Shown: positions 30,860-41,530 of the stretch, piece after piece | How the letters are laid out: each line of letters opens with the position of its first letter | How positions within the stretch are numbered: position 1 is the stretch's first letter | Source: Acanthosepion lycidas | Taxonomy: Eukaryota > Mollusca > Cephalopoda > Sepiida > Sepiidae | Assembly: GCA_963932145.1 (NCBI GenBank) | Contig: OZ010578.1 | Coordinates: forward strand, 39,309,601-39,373,600 | Direction of reading: 5' to 3' | Length of the DNA stretch: 64,000 bases | Made by a program: the position numbers and the translations under genes | The notes under the pieces: generated by a model | What the model was told of the DNA's origin: nothing | What the model saw: only the letters and a program-made list of their open reading frames with translations | Databases searched by the model: none

Positions 30860-32160
30860 GATTAATTTTTCAAAAAATTTTGGTTTTATGTAGATTGCGT
30901 GTATTGGTGTTATTGTGGAAGTGGTGGGGGGAAACTTCGTCGTTTTTTCATCGTACTAACGCAAACATCGATGTATGCAGATACATATACATACTTGGTC
31001 GTCCGTCGGGACTCATACATATATAAACATATGTGGGAAGTTTCGGATATGACATATGTATGTATACGGGTGGTGTTGTGTCTATACATACGCATTTGTA
31101 TGTTGAAATTTAAAGATTGGAAGTGTGGCGGAAATGTCTCGTGAATGTCTCGTGAATGTATAGATACCATTTTTTTTTTCCGCTGAATAATATTTCCTCG
31201 CATGTATGTATATACGTGTGGTGGGGTTTGTGTAAAATTATGATAGGTAAAAATTATTATTATTTATATTTATTTTTAAATTTTGAAGAAAATGGCGGTT
31301 TATTTGTTATATTTAAAGCTGGTTATTTGTTTGTTTTTGACTGTGTATATGTAACAGGTAGAAATTTGTAATCCTTATTGGTTATTTATATGGTGATGTT
31401 TAATATTTAATATGCTGGGTGAGAGGGTAGTTTGATTTAATAACGGGTCTATATGATATGATGTGATAGTAATGTTGCAAGGGATTGGATGCAATGATAA
31501 TATAATTAGCTAATAGTTATTGTAAATTGGTAGAAATTGTAAATTGGTAGAAATGATTAGTTACGGTGGTGGGAGAATGATGAAACCATGAATGTAGTTA
31601 TAGTGGTGGTAGCTAAAGACTGGTTGTTGGTGTTTTATTTTATTTTATTTTATTATATGTATCAATTTCTTTTGGTATAAATCCTGATAATAGGTATTCT
31701 GTGTAAAATTATGGTAGTTGAAGATTGCTATAATATTTTAATTTTTAATTTACAAAAATATTATTGATTATTATATTAAAGCTCGCTATTTCCTTGTTTA
31801 TTTGTGACTGTATATGTGGCTGGTAGAAATTTCAGTTTGTAAACCTTATTGGTTATTTTTATGGTGGTATTAAATATGCTGGGAGAGGGGGTAGTATACG
31901 TTAATAATTATGGCAGGGTTATATGGTAATGTTAGATATGGTGTGATAGTAATATGTAAGGTGGATGGTGGCAATAATAATATAAGGGGTTAATATTTAT
32001 TGTAAATTGTTCGTAGTGATTAGTAATGTTGGTGGGAGAATAATAAAACCTATAAATGTAATTATTGTGGTGCTTGAACTAAAGTGTGGTTGTTGGTGTT
32101 TTATTTTATTTTATATTTATTTGTTTATTTTTATTTTATTTATTATGAATCTTGGTAATG
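30860..32160. other. Unassigned AT/TG-rich stretch
   Basis: Two loosely similar blocks (about 31210-31600 and 31700-32060; both with GTAAAATTATG, CTTATTGGTTATTT and TATGCTGGGWGAG) form a diverged tandem duplication of about 490 bp. No protein or RNA gene seen. Confidence 0.5.
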
Positions 32161-32303
32161 GGTCTTTATATATATATATGCAGTTTAAACGTGTTTATAT
32201 AATGGTAATGGGTCTTTATATATATGTATATATATATGCAGTTTATATATATATATATATGCAGTATATATATATATATATATGCAGTTTTTATATATAT
32301 ATG

Positions 32304-32358
<55 letters not shown>

Positions 32359-32395
32359 GTTTAAACGTGTTTATATATATATATATATGCAGTTT
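32160..32395. repeat. (TA)n runs punctuated by TATGCAGTTTAAACGTGT
   Basis: Six or more TA runs each end in TATGCAGT, some followed by TTAAACGTGTTTATAT. This is a short higher-order repeat of microsatellite plus spacer. Confidence 0.85.
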
Positions 32396-32673
32396 AAACG
32401 CTGCGAACATCCCTATAGAGGAGTTCGAACCCGCTGTTGAAAACCGAGCAAACTGGAGAAAAACCTGCCAACTAAATTTGATATAAATCATCTCAACGAT
32501 CTGAGAGAATTAAGAACCAACATTAAATCTCAGACCAAAACATCAGGCTATATGACGGTCAACCTTTCAGCATCTCCCTCGTATGGACTTGTTTGCAAAT
32601 CCCGTGCAGGATTTTTGTCTCATACAAGATATAAACATAAAATCGGAAGTCTAAAACGACGGGAGGGTCTATC

Positions 32674-32680
<7 letters not shown>
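32396..32680 (+). pseudogene. LINE ORF2 C-terminal relic
   Basis: Plus-strand frames read NIPIEEFEPAVENRANWRKT and then, shifted, CKSRAGFLSHTRYKHK. A 'W...C..SR.GL.SH..KH' zinc-finger-like end is usual for several animal LINEs. The first Cys pair is degraded (YGLVCKS). It ends in a TA microsatellite at 32678. Confidence 0.4.
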
Positions 32681-32725
<45 letters not shown>

Positions 32726-32791
32726 TTGCGGTGCGCATCCACTCAACGACCAGTCTACCTCTTCACGGCAAGGAACCACCATAACACGTAT

Positions 32792-32870
32792 ACTGGATCG
32801 GCTCATCCTCTTGCTGATGAGTCCCCCCACAAATGGACGAAACACCCGTCCAGTGCTTTCTGCATTCAGT
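32792..32870 (+). ncRNA. Hammerhead ribozyme candidate, canonical core
   Basis: The plus strand has CTGATGA (32814-32820), stem II GTCC/GGAC with a 10-nt loop, GAA (32839-32841), stem III AC/GT with loop ACCC, and GTC with cut expected after 32850. Inner stem I is TTG/CAG (3 bp, one G-U), and outer stem I is ACTGGAT (32792-32798) with ATTCAGT (32864-32870) across an internal loop. The core plus GTCC/GGAC stem II is the arrangement known from Schistosoma-type hammerheads. Weak inner stem I is the main doubt. Confidence 0.7.
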
Positions 32871-32920
32871 TGAGGTTTCTCATTCTACACTGAATAAATA
32901 AATTATTATGTGAAATATAT

Positions 32921-32924
<4 letters not shown>

Positions 32925-32990
<66 letters not shown>
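32925..32990. repeat. (TA)n microsatellite
   Basis: About 60 bp of TA. Confidence 0.95.
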
Positions 32991-32993
<3 letters not shown>

Positions 32994-33029
32994 TGTAGTT
33001 ACGTATGTATAACAACAAATTTTTGGTGT

Positions 33030-33224
33030 ATATGCAAAAAAAAAGAAAAAAAGAAAAAGACAGGGAAAAACAAAGAAATGAAATATATGGAGAGAAACTG
33101 AGTGAGAAAAATAAAAAAAAGGAAAACAAAATAGAAAAAGAAAGGACACAGGATAAAGAAAGGATCTACTCACAATAAATAATTGAATCAAGAGATAGAT
33201 AGAAAGATAGATAGATAGATTGGT

Positions 33225-33268
<44 letters not shown>

Positions 33269-33600
33269 TTCGAGAGAAAAAGGAAGAAATAGAGCGAGAA
33301 TGCCCGACGATAAATCGTCAATGAAAGAGAGAAGAGAGAATAAGAAAGAGAATTCAAGAATCTAAGAAAGAAAGAAAAAAAGTAAAAATAATAAGCAGGG
33401 AGGAAACTAGAAAAAAGAGAGTGTGATGAAATGAAAGAGAATGAAAGAAAAAGAAAGAAAAAACATAAATATAGAGAAGAGTAGACACAGAAAGAGACAA
33501 TACACAGAGAAAAAAGAAGAAAGAGCAAGCTAGAAAAAGAGAAAACAAGAGGAAGAGAAAAAGGAGGAAAGAGAAATCAAGACTTTGTGGTAAAGGAAGA
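33030..33600. repeat. Purine-rich GAAA/GA tract
   Basis: The plus strand is almost wholly A and G, with a pure GA run at 33225-33264. It has the opposite strand bias to the tract at 23-26 kb. Confidence 0.8.
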
Positions 33601-33875
33601 AAGCAGACGACTTGGGGATTTGCGAGGAATGTCGAATTTTCACTGAATGTTTGTCTGGTTGGACAGATAACTTGATGGATGTTGGCAAATTCGTAACAGC
33701 CGGGAATCCACGTCTAATTCTGTAAATCTAACCCGACTAACAAAGCCTTAACGATGCTGCTCGGCATAGCGATGGTGTCCAGCATTAGCCAAGTGATTTG
33801 ATGGCAACCAGAGCTGAAAGATGATAACAACAATGGTCCAGTTAAAGCAGGGGGGGTGGCAAGAAAGAAGGGTAA
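33601..33875. other. Unassigned
   Basis: Mixed-composition sequence. No gene recognised. Confidence 0.4.
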
Positions 33876-33876
33876 C

Positions 33877-33926
<50 letters not shown>

Positions 33927-33992
33927 CAGTCTGTTCATATCTATCTATCTACATAGGAGCTTACATAAAAAATAAAAGAAACAAGCAAATCA

Positions 33993-34040
<48 letters not shown>

Positions 34041-34070
34041 CATTCTTTTCATTTTCTATCTATCTATCCA
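33876..34070. repeat. Two (TATC)n arrays
   Basis: TATC runs at 33876-33926 and 33993-34040 are separated by an A-rich spacer. They abut the 5' boundary of PLE copy 1. Confidence 0.95.
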
Positions 34071-34158
34071 CATATACACGCACATACACACACACACATA
34101 CACACACATATATGTATATAGAAATATATGTATGCATTAAATAAACACCAATTCATAT

Positions 34159-36236
34159 ATGAGATGGAAAGCTTACTTCTTTCTTCTAAACAAAAAACCA
34201 TTGTGTGAACGCGAAATTTATGGTTTTAAAAGCCTCAAAACTGCACCAATTATTAAGCAATTGTCTGCTTTTGAAAATGAACTATTGGATATCATCAAAG
34301 GATTAACCTTCTATAAATACAAAAATGCCTTCCAAAAAATCTGGATAGTATCGTCAAAGACATTAATAAATCTGGTGATATATATGTAAAATCCGATAAA
34401 ACGGATAATTTTTATAAGTTATCTCCTAAGGACTATGATACATTAGTTAGGTATAGTCTAACCAGAAACTACAAAAAAATTGATACAAATAACTTCAACC
34501 AAATAGATAGCATTAACAGTATCAGTAAATCAATTACTGATAAATTATTGATCAGTGATCGGGTCGGCAAACTACAAACTAAGGAAGCCTATGTCTTGTT
34601 AAAAGACCATAAACCTGAATTCAAAACTAAGCCATCTACTAGGCTTATAAACCCTACCAGACCGGAAATCGGCAGAATTAGTAAGACCATCTTAGAAAGA
34701 ACCAACAAATCCATAAAAAACACCTTTGGACGAGTACAGTGGGTTAACACAGCTGATGTTATCAACTGGTTTAATAACATCCGATATAAGGGCAACTGTA
34801 CTTTTATACAGTTCGATATTGTCGATTATTATCCCTCTATATCGAAGGATCTTTTTACTTTGACCTTGGATTTCGCCCGGGAATACTCTAATATTTCTGA
34901 GAGTGAGGTGGACATCATCATGAAATGCCGAAATTCTGTTCTAATCTACAAGGATGAACAGTGGACCAAAAAGTCTTACAACAACAATTTTGACATTTCG
35001 ATGGGTTCTCTGGATTCTGCTGAAGCTTCTGACCTGGTTGGATTATTTCTGTTGTATAATTTAAGTGCATTTGACTGTCTGGATTCCGATAGTATAGGAT
35101 TGTATAGGGATGATGGTTTATTAGTTGTTAAAAACTCCACTAAAACTAAGGTAGACCGTATTAGGAAAATGATTCATAGGGTATTTAAGGATTTAGGTCT
35201 TAGGACAATAGTCACTACTAATGTTAAACAAGTAGATTTTCTAGACGTCACCCTAAACCTTGCTAACAACTCTTTCCAACCATATGTGAAGGTTAATTCC
35301 AATCCGATATACGTTCATCCAAATTCCAACCATCCCCCTTCAGTTATCAAACATATACCCTCTTCCATTGGATTTAGAATTAGCACTAACTCTTCTAACA
35401 AAGATGTTTTTAATAAACATAGTGACTTTTATAATTCTGCACTTAAAAATAGTGGATACAAAGATATCAATATTCAGTATAAAAACCCTGTTAACTACAA
35501 CCATAATAAGAATAGATCTAGAAAGATCATCTGGTTCACTCCCCCTTTCAATTTAATGATTAAATCTAAATTAGGACGTATGTTTCTAAACCTAATCAAG
35601 AAACATTTCCCTAACACTGAAACTAACCGACTTAGCAAAATATTTAATCCTAATACACTTAAATTAAGCTATAGTTGTGCAGATAACCTAGAGAAAATCA
35701 TTAAAAAACATAACAACATAGTCTTTAACAAGTATAGGGATTCATAAAGCTCGATTACTCAAAAGGTTACTGACAGTAATACTAAATATAATGACACAAA
35801 TAATAATTCATGTAATTGTAGGTATTCTAGTAATTGTCCACTACAAAATAACTGTGGAATACGTTCTGTAGTATATCTTAGTACTATCTCAACTATTGAG
35901 AATCCAAATATAAAGAAGTTTTACATTGGTAGCACAATGAATACATTCAAAGAACGCTGGCGGGGGCATATGCAATCTTTCAATAACTGTGACTATAGGT
36001 ACATGACTTCATTGTCCAAGTACTTTTGGAACCTAAAAGAAAAGAACAAAACACCTACGGTTAATTGGACATTGATTAAGAAATCCCGGACATGTAAATC
36101 CCTATATTCCCCGTGTTACCTGTGTCTTAACGAAAAATTTGAAATTATTAGATTTAAAAACAAGGCTGATCTCTTAAATCAGAGATATGAACTAACGGTT
36201 AATTGTAAACACCGTTATAAATTTAACTTATTATAG
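34159..36236 (+). pseudogene. PLE polyprotein: RT plus GIY-YIG endonuclease
   Basis: The frame is open from 34548 to 35747 (399 codons after an internal Met). RT features in order are a finger block EAYVLLKDHKPEF with RLINPTRPEIGRISK, motif A TFIQFDIVDYYPSIS, motif B DISMGSLDSAEASDLVGL, motif C IGLYRDDGLLVV (YxDD as YRDD) and motif D-like FKDLGLRTIVTTN. After a stop at 35745-35747 the frame resumes: a Cys cluster (CNCRYSSNCPLQNNC), then VVYLST and KKFYIGSTMNTFKERWRGH, a GIY-YIG nuclease with both tyrosines present. The C-terminus carries YSPCYLCLNEKFEI. A one-base loss in an A run near 34341 breaks the N-terminal part. Three lesions at most separate it from a full frame, apart from the missing 5' end. 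Canonical C-terminal EN placement distinguishes it from the permuted Naiad/Chlamys PLEs. Confidence 0.85.
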
Positions 36237-36239
36237 GGG

Positions 36240-36470
36240 TCGTATACTTTAAATGATAATGATACGTAGCTGTAAGTTGAATAGATTATAACTTTTATTA
36301 CCTGATGGTCAATCTGACGATATGAATGTGTATGGTATAACTACATAATGTTACTCATTTTTCTGTATGTGTATGTATATATATGTATATATTTATGTGT
36401 AGTTATGTGTGTTTGTACTGCGAAATGTGTATGTTTGTATTTTAATGTATTAATATGTTGCTAAGTTTTG

Positions 36471-36501
<31 letters not shown>

Positions 36502-36574
36502 GTGTGTATTTGTTTGTGTGTTTATAGATATATGTGTGTATGTGCGTGTATGTATGTATATATATATGTGTGTG

Positions 36575-36612
<38 letters not shown>

Positions 36613-36851
36613 AAGAAGGTGAAAAGGAGGAGAAGAAGAAAAGAGGTTAAAATATTGGTGTGTATGAGTATGTATATGTATTTGTGGATGTGGGTATGTG
36701 TGTGTATATATATGTGAGTATGTATCCTTATATGCATGTATATATATTTCTTTAGGTGTGTATATATGTAAGTGTCTGCATGTTTATGTAGTTGTGTATA
36801 TATATGTATGTGTGTATGTGTATATATATATGTGTGTGTAGGTGTATGTGC

Positions 36852-36914
<63 letters not shown>

Positions 36915-38045
36915 CATGTATGTGTATGTGTGCATGTATGTGTGGGTATATATATATATGTATGTGTATGTATATATATATATATATATGTGTATATGTA
37001 CGTATATGTATATATGTGAATGTATGTAGGTGTATGTGTATGTATGTATATATATATATATGTGTGTATATGTTTGTATGTGTATTGTTATATTGTGTAC
37101 CTAATTTTATTTACGTATATTTATGTTGATATGGATGTTTTTTTTTTTTGTTTGTTTTTTATACATGTATGTTAGGATACGTGTATTTTTGTGTTTGCAT
37201 GTATATCGAAGTATGTCTATGCATATGTATGTGTATGTATGTCTGTATATTTATATATGTTTTTGGTCAAATGTCGTTGCATTTATGTGTATGTACGTAT
37301 ATATGTGTATTTATTACTATAGATAAGTATTTTTATGTAGATATTCATGTGTATGTATATTTCTGTATGTGTGTATGCATGTATGTATGTGTATATATAT
37401 GTATATATATATATATATATGTATATATATGTGTGTGTGTATATGTTTGTATGTATGTATATGTATATATATGTATATGTATATATATGTATATATGTGT
37501 GTGTGTGTTTACTTATGTAGGTTTGCAGTTGTATATATGTATGTTGACACCTAATGTATATGAAATTGTTTATGTGTACGTGTAGGTAGGGAAACTTGGG
37601 TATGTCATTACGGCCACATGAGTTAGGATATATGTGTGTATATATGTTTATTTTTGTGTATTGCTGTGTATATATATATTTATTTGTAAATATGTGTACA
37701 CATATTTGTGTGTATAATTGTGGGTACATATAGGTATATGTGTATGTATGTGTATGTGTACTTGATACCATGGAAATGTATACGTATGTATATGTTTATG
37801 TATGTATGTGTAGATGTTTCGGTGTGTATGTATGTATGTATATTTATGTATATGTGTGAGTATGTGTGTATGTGTATGTATATATGTATATGTATGTGTA
37901 TATGTATGTGTATATGTATATATATGTATATATGTGTGTATATGTATATATGTGTATATATATATATGTTTGTATGCGTATATATGTGTGTGTATGTGTG
38001 TGTGTGTGTATATACTTATATGTATATGAGGTGGACATCGTAGCT
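36240..38045. repeat. TATG/TGTA tract in PLE 3' UTR
   Basis: About 1.8 kb of alternating purine-pyrimidine repeats with unique islands, for example GTACGTGTAGGTAGGGAAAC (near 37577). The islands recur in the same order at 60190-60240 (inverted) and 63740-63800 (direct), so the tract belongs to the element. Tyr/Val/Cys-rich frames here are spurious. Confidence 0.8.
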
Positions 38046-38919
38046 ACCGATGGGTGTTGAATTTAATGTCCGGTTTTTTTTTGTTTTTTTTACATACACT
38101 ATATTTTAATATATTAAATAATATTAATTTTGATCATTTTTATCTTTGTATATTTACTCGCTTAAATTAGATTTCAATAGGTTGTTAACATTCATGCAAT
38201 GACATTTTCTGTCTTAAATATTTATCGGTTGGGGTATCCAACTGTCTGGGTCAATGTCTGTGGATGTGTGTGCATGTATTTATATGTATCTATGTGTATG
38301 GAAAGTGCATCCACTTTTAATTATGTATGTACGTGTGTGTTGGTTTCCCTTCTACCATTCCCCTCCCCCCCTTTTTTTTTCATGACAGACGGTGGAGATG
38401 TTCTCTGTCTTGTCCCCTTTTTTGTGTGTGTATATGTCTTGGTGCTTATGTATTAGAATCTGACTGCGTTTGTTTTACGCGTGAGTTTGGGACCCCATTT
38501 ACACATCATGAGGATTAAAATGTATACATTGTAAAAAGACCGGATATTAAATATAGCTAAAGTAACTTCAATGAAAAAATAAATTGAATAACATATATAT
38601 TTCTTCTTTTCTCCTCAGTAATTTTATATTTGTAAACTTGATAGCGAATAAATGTTACATTTTGATTTTGTAATTAGCAGTTTTAAATTTTAATATTAAA
38701 TTTTATCATATAATTTAGTAATTATTCGTTGGAATAAATTATTTTTTAATACTAAACATCTGAATAGATATTATAACATGACTTCGTTATCGAGCTTTTT
38801 GAATTTTCCTGTACTTGTGTTCTGATTGGTCCATCTAGCCTTTGTAACAACGTTTTCCCCTTGCGTAGAATATTAATTAATTTGAAACTTTTAAAACCAT
38901 TTATTTTACATTCAACGTC
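38046..38919 (+). other. Unique part of PLE 3' UTR
   Basis: AT-rich, non-repetitive sequence present inverted at 58943-59820. Both copies retain a run of pyrimidines (38340-38385) and its complement at 59500-59545. No frame is conserved between copies, so it is non-coding. Confidence 0.7.
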
Positions 38920-38974
38920 ATCACTTGATAAGACACCGAAGGTGTTGAGACAAAATGGCTATTTTTGTAGTGAT
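38920..38974 (+). ncRNA. Hammerhead-like motif at PLE 3' end
   Basis: Stem I is ATCAC (38920-38924) with GTGAT (38970-38974). The core reads TTGATAA, so C3 is U and G8 is A. Stem II is GACACC/GGTGTT with a GAA loop. The GAA box reads GAG here but GGA in the copy at 58888-58942, so the ancestor was probably GAA. Stem III is ACAAAA/TTTTGT with a 7-nt loop. Position 17 is A. The paired 3/8 change is shared by both copies and would preserve the tertiary C3-G8 pair as U-A. Each copy also has a private GAA mutation that should inactivate it. Confidence 0.7.
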
Positions 38975-39030
38975 TTTATAACATATTTATGTTATAAATT
39001 TTTTTTTCTTTAAAAATAAATAATTATATC

Positions 39031-39113
39031 TGCTCTACTTTGTATTGAGCACTCTTTTAAGAATAGTAATTGCTGATTATTGGAATTAATTCCATATACA
39101 CCAATCATATACT

Positions 39114-39170
<57 letters not shown>

Positions 39171-39880
39171 TATTTAAAATAAAAACATGATTCCATCGTT
39201 ACATAAGAGTTCTCATGTTTGAAAAACAGTAGCTAAAAAACTTTAATTTTAATTATAGAAATTAAATTAAATTACCTAGGTCTGTTTCATCCTCAAGCAA
39301 ATTTTGGAATAACAAATTTTGAAATTTATGGAGATTTATATACGAATTTATATGCCTATAAAGCTCCGTAAATTTCAAAATATCTTTTTCCAAAGATCTG
39401 TATTCACTTTTAGACTCAGTTATTCAGAAATATGCATTTAATTTCACTTAATGTTTAATTTTAAACGTTAATCTTCTTTTTCAATAAGTAATCCTAATAT
39501 TTCTTAATTTTAACCATTAAACGTGTTTGCGAGTCAACGAACGCTGCATAAGTCTATATAAGTGCTCTATTTTAAAATAAGTGGAAAAGAGATTTTTAAT
39601 GTGCATAAAAATAACATTTCTGTAAACCTGAAGTTATCAACTGAATATGAAATAGAAGGGGATGAATCAATCCAGTGTACGTGGCATGTCGGGTCGTTGC
39701 CCTTGAAGATGCGGACTGGTCAAACCGAGGAATGGAATTCGCGCGGGCATTGGTCGTGAAAATAGCAATAGAATATTGAGAGACTGGCACCGTCTCGTCT
39801 GTGACATAGATGCTTTTTTGTTCCATTCTTTTCTTGACGATTACGCTGTGTAATATATGCTTGGCAACCATCTAGATCCT
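39031..39880. other. Unassigned; (TA)n at 39116-39164 and foldback half at 39183-39240
   Basis: A half-arm of the foldback at 2042-2216 is present. The rest is AT-rich with no recognised gene. Confidence 0.5.
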
Positions 39881-39884
39881 GAAA

Positions 39885-40200
39885 TAATAGTAGCGTCCAG
39901 GTTGGTTAGAATCAGTGTCGCCGATAGCAACATCATTGAATGACTCAACAATCAGATTCTTGAATGGCAGTCGTCTCTGCCGCTAATGCACACGGAACTG
40001 GTTCGGGGATCGTGATCTTTGCTCACTGTACGCCTTGAGTCGTCTTCTATCCTCCATCACCCTCAGCCACACCCTCTTGAACAGCCTATCGCCATTTACT
40101 GCGGACATCCGCAAATTGCTCCCAGTTTTCTGGATCAACCTCTGAATTCTAAGAGTCGTTCGCAATTATATTTACAGCGCTGTGTAAGGCGGACTACTTG
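39885..40200 (-). pseudogene. LINE C-terminal relic
   Basis: Minus strand reads DPENWEQFADVRSKWRSAVQ, EGVAEGDGRRLKAYSEQRS then RSPN. The 'W...a.dR.kWR.av..G' pattern precedes the terminal zinc finger in a common animal LINE family. The finger itself is not readable. Low to moderate confidence. Confidence 0.4.
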
Positions 40201-40244
40201 GAATTATCCTGTGACTAGCTCATCGTGCATAACATCCTTTGGGG

Positions 40245-40335
40245 GCACCTCGGCGTGGTGTAATAGTTAGCAAGCTTTTCTCACTAGATCAGTTAGGATT
40301 GAAAAGTGAGTTCAATCCTCCCTAGGTGCTCCATG
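40245..40335 (+). repeat. tRNA-derived SINE head
   Basis: GGCGTGGTGTAATAGTTAGC (A box) and AGTGAGTTCAATCCTCCC (B box) lie about 45 bp apart in a tRNA-like fold. It resembles the SINE at 22336-22478(-). It is not a functional tRNA: no CCA-ready acceptor pairing is evident. Confidence 0.6.
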
Positions 40336-40732
40336 CTTTCGGCCTTGTTCCACATCTAAGCTACGCTTAGAAAATAACCATAACGTCCTTTGGTATGCGA
40401 CCAGTGTTCATTCAATGAACATAACCAAACTATCACAATCCAGTCCAGCCCAGTTCAGAGGAGGTGCTTAAGGATTCCGTTAGACCCATTAAGGCAGCAT
40501 TAGTGATTTTGTCTCGCCATGTGACACCGAGAAAGCGCCGTAGACAGAAAAGTTGGAAGCATTCCAAGCTGTTCTGTTTGGTATAAATCGTCCATGATTA
40601 ACTGCCATACTTTATTTTATAATATTGTTTACCGCCTAAGGCCTAAGAGCTACTCAAGGTAGCGAGTTGCTGAATGAAGTTGTTGTAAATGCGTAAAGGG
40701 AGTGAGTAAAAAGTCCATATTATGATTGTTTT
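40336..40732. other. Unassigned
   Basis: Mixed sequence. No frame or motif recognised. Confidence 0.4.
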
Positions 40733-41092
40733 TTTTCTTTTACGGTTTATCAACTTTTTACGGATTATTTAAAGGCAGAAAATATTTTAGATTGTAAGAG
40801 TTTCTTGGTGATTATAATAGTACACTGATACATGTCATACTAATTAACCCATAACTAGGAGAGAAGACGTGGGCCTTTCCCATTGGGCGTAAGTAAATAT
40901 AACGAAGCCGACTGGAATTAGAACTCGGCACTCCGTTTTTCAATTGCGATCCGTTATCCATAACACCATCCGCACATTCAAGCTTAGAGCGCCTGGTATT
41001 GCCAAGTGGTCGCCTATCTCGGTACTGGCGTTGCTAAAATTCAGTGATTGTATGAGAACCGATGTTTTAATGTGATATGGCCGTAATTGTGC
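40733..41092 (-). repeat. 5S/tRNA composite SINE
   Basis: In SINE sense it starts ATTACGGCCATATCACAT, keeps GGTTCTCATACAATCACTG and passes into a tRNA-like module (ATGGATAACGGATCGC). The body and the tail (CTTTAAATAATCCGTAAAAA then GTTGATAAACCGTAAAAG) are intact. The 5S part is more diverged than the copy at 20853. Confidence 0.7.
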
Positions 41093-41159
41093 ATATTATG
41101 AGGGTATGTAGGATAGAAAAGAGATGACTAGATTAGAAGAGGTTATGGTCGGAGAGTTT

Positions 41160-41530
41160 GTTCTACATACCAACAGTTCTGGGGAAGAAGCTGTCAGAGT
41201 GGAACTTCCTCCTTACAAATGGAAGGCGAAGGGAATGAGGATGAGGATGAGTTAATGACATGTACGCGGTATGGTGGGTCATACCTGTGAAGGTCTGGAC
41301 TGTTGGAAGTATGCAATGTAGCTTGTCTGAACATATTCATTAGGTGAGCAAGGTTTCGTCTGTGGGATAGGGTTTGCTGGGTGGGTAATAATTCCTTACC
41401 CACAAAACCGCGTAATCGATTTTAAACTCTCTCAAGACTTGATAGTGAGGACTTGGGAGCGGCATTTCAGTTATGGTAGCAATATTCTATTTTTGGTTTG
41501 ATCCAACCCTGATAAAGAAAGAGTGTTGTA
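41160..41530 (-). pseudogene. CR1/jockey-like LINE C-terminal relic
   Basis: Minus strand reads IKPKIEYCYHN, a stop, NAAPKSSLSSLERV, a stop, NRLRGFVGKELLPTQQTLSH then RRNLAHLMNMF. This parallels 43530-43700(+). Two in-frame stops and no catalytic domain. Confidence 0.65.

Larger units (their letters stand above)
34159..39030 (+). mobile_element. Penelope-like element, copy 1
   Basis: The 5' boundary is abrupt at about 34159, where similarity to copy 2 begins with ATGAGATGGAAAGCTTACTT. Copy 2 extends further 5', so copy 1 is 5'-truncated. It holds an RT/GIY-YIG gene (to 36236), a 3' UTR of about 2.8 kb that is largely TATG/TGTA low-complexity DNA, and a 3' end near 39030 containing a hammerhead-like motif. 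The inverted 5' arm of copy 2 (58845-60375) matches 37500-39030. Neither copy is intact. Confidence 0.85.

Noticed and set aside
33166-33548. Minus-strand Phe/Ser/Leu-rich frames resembling membrane proteins
   Set aside because: They are the complement of a GAAA/GA tract. Hydrophobicity is a composition artefact.
40245-40335. Functional tRNA gene
   Set aside because: Promoter boxes are present but acceptor and anticodon stems do not pair as in a tRNA, and related copies behave as SINEs.
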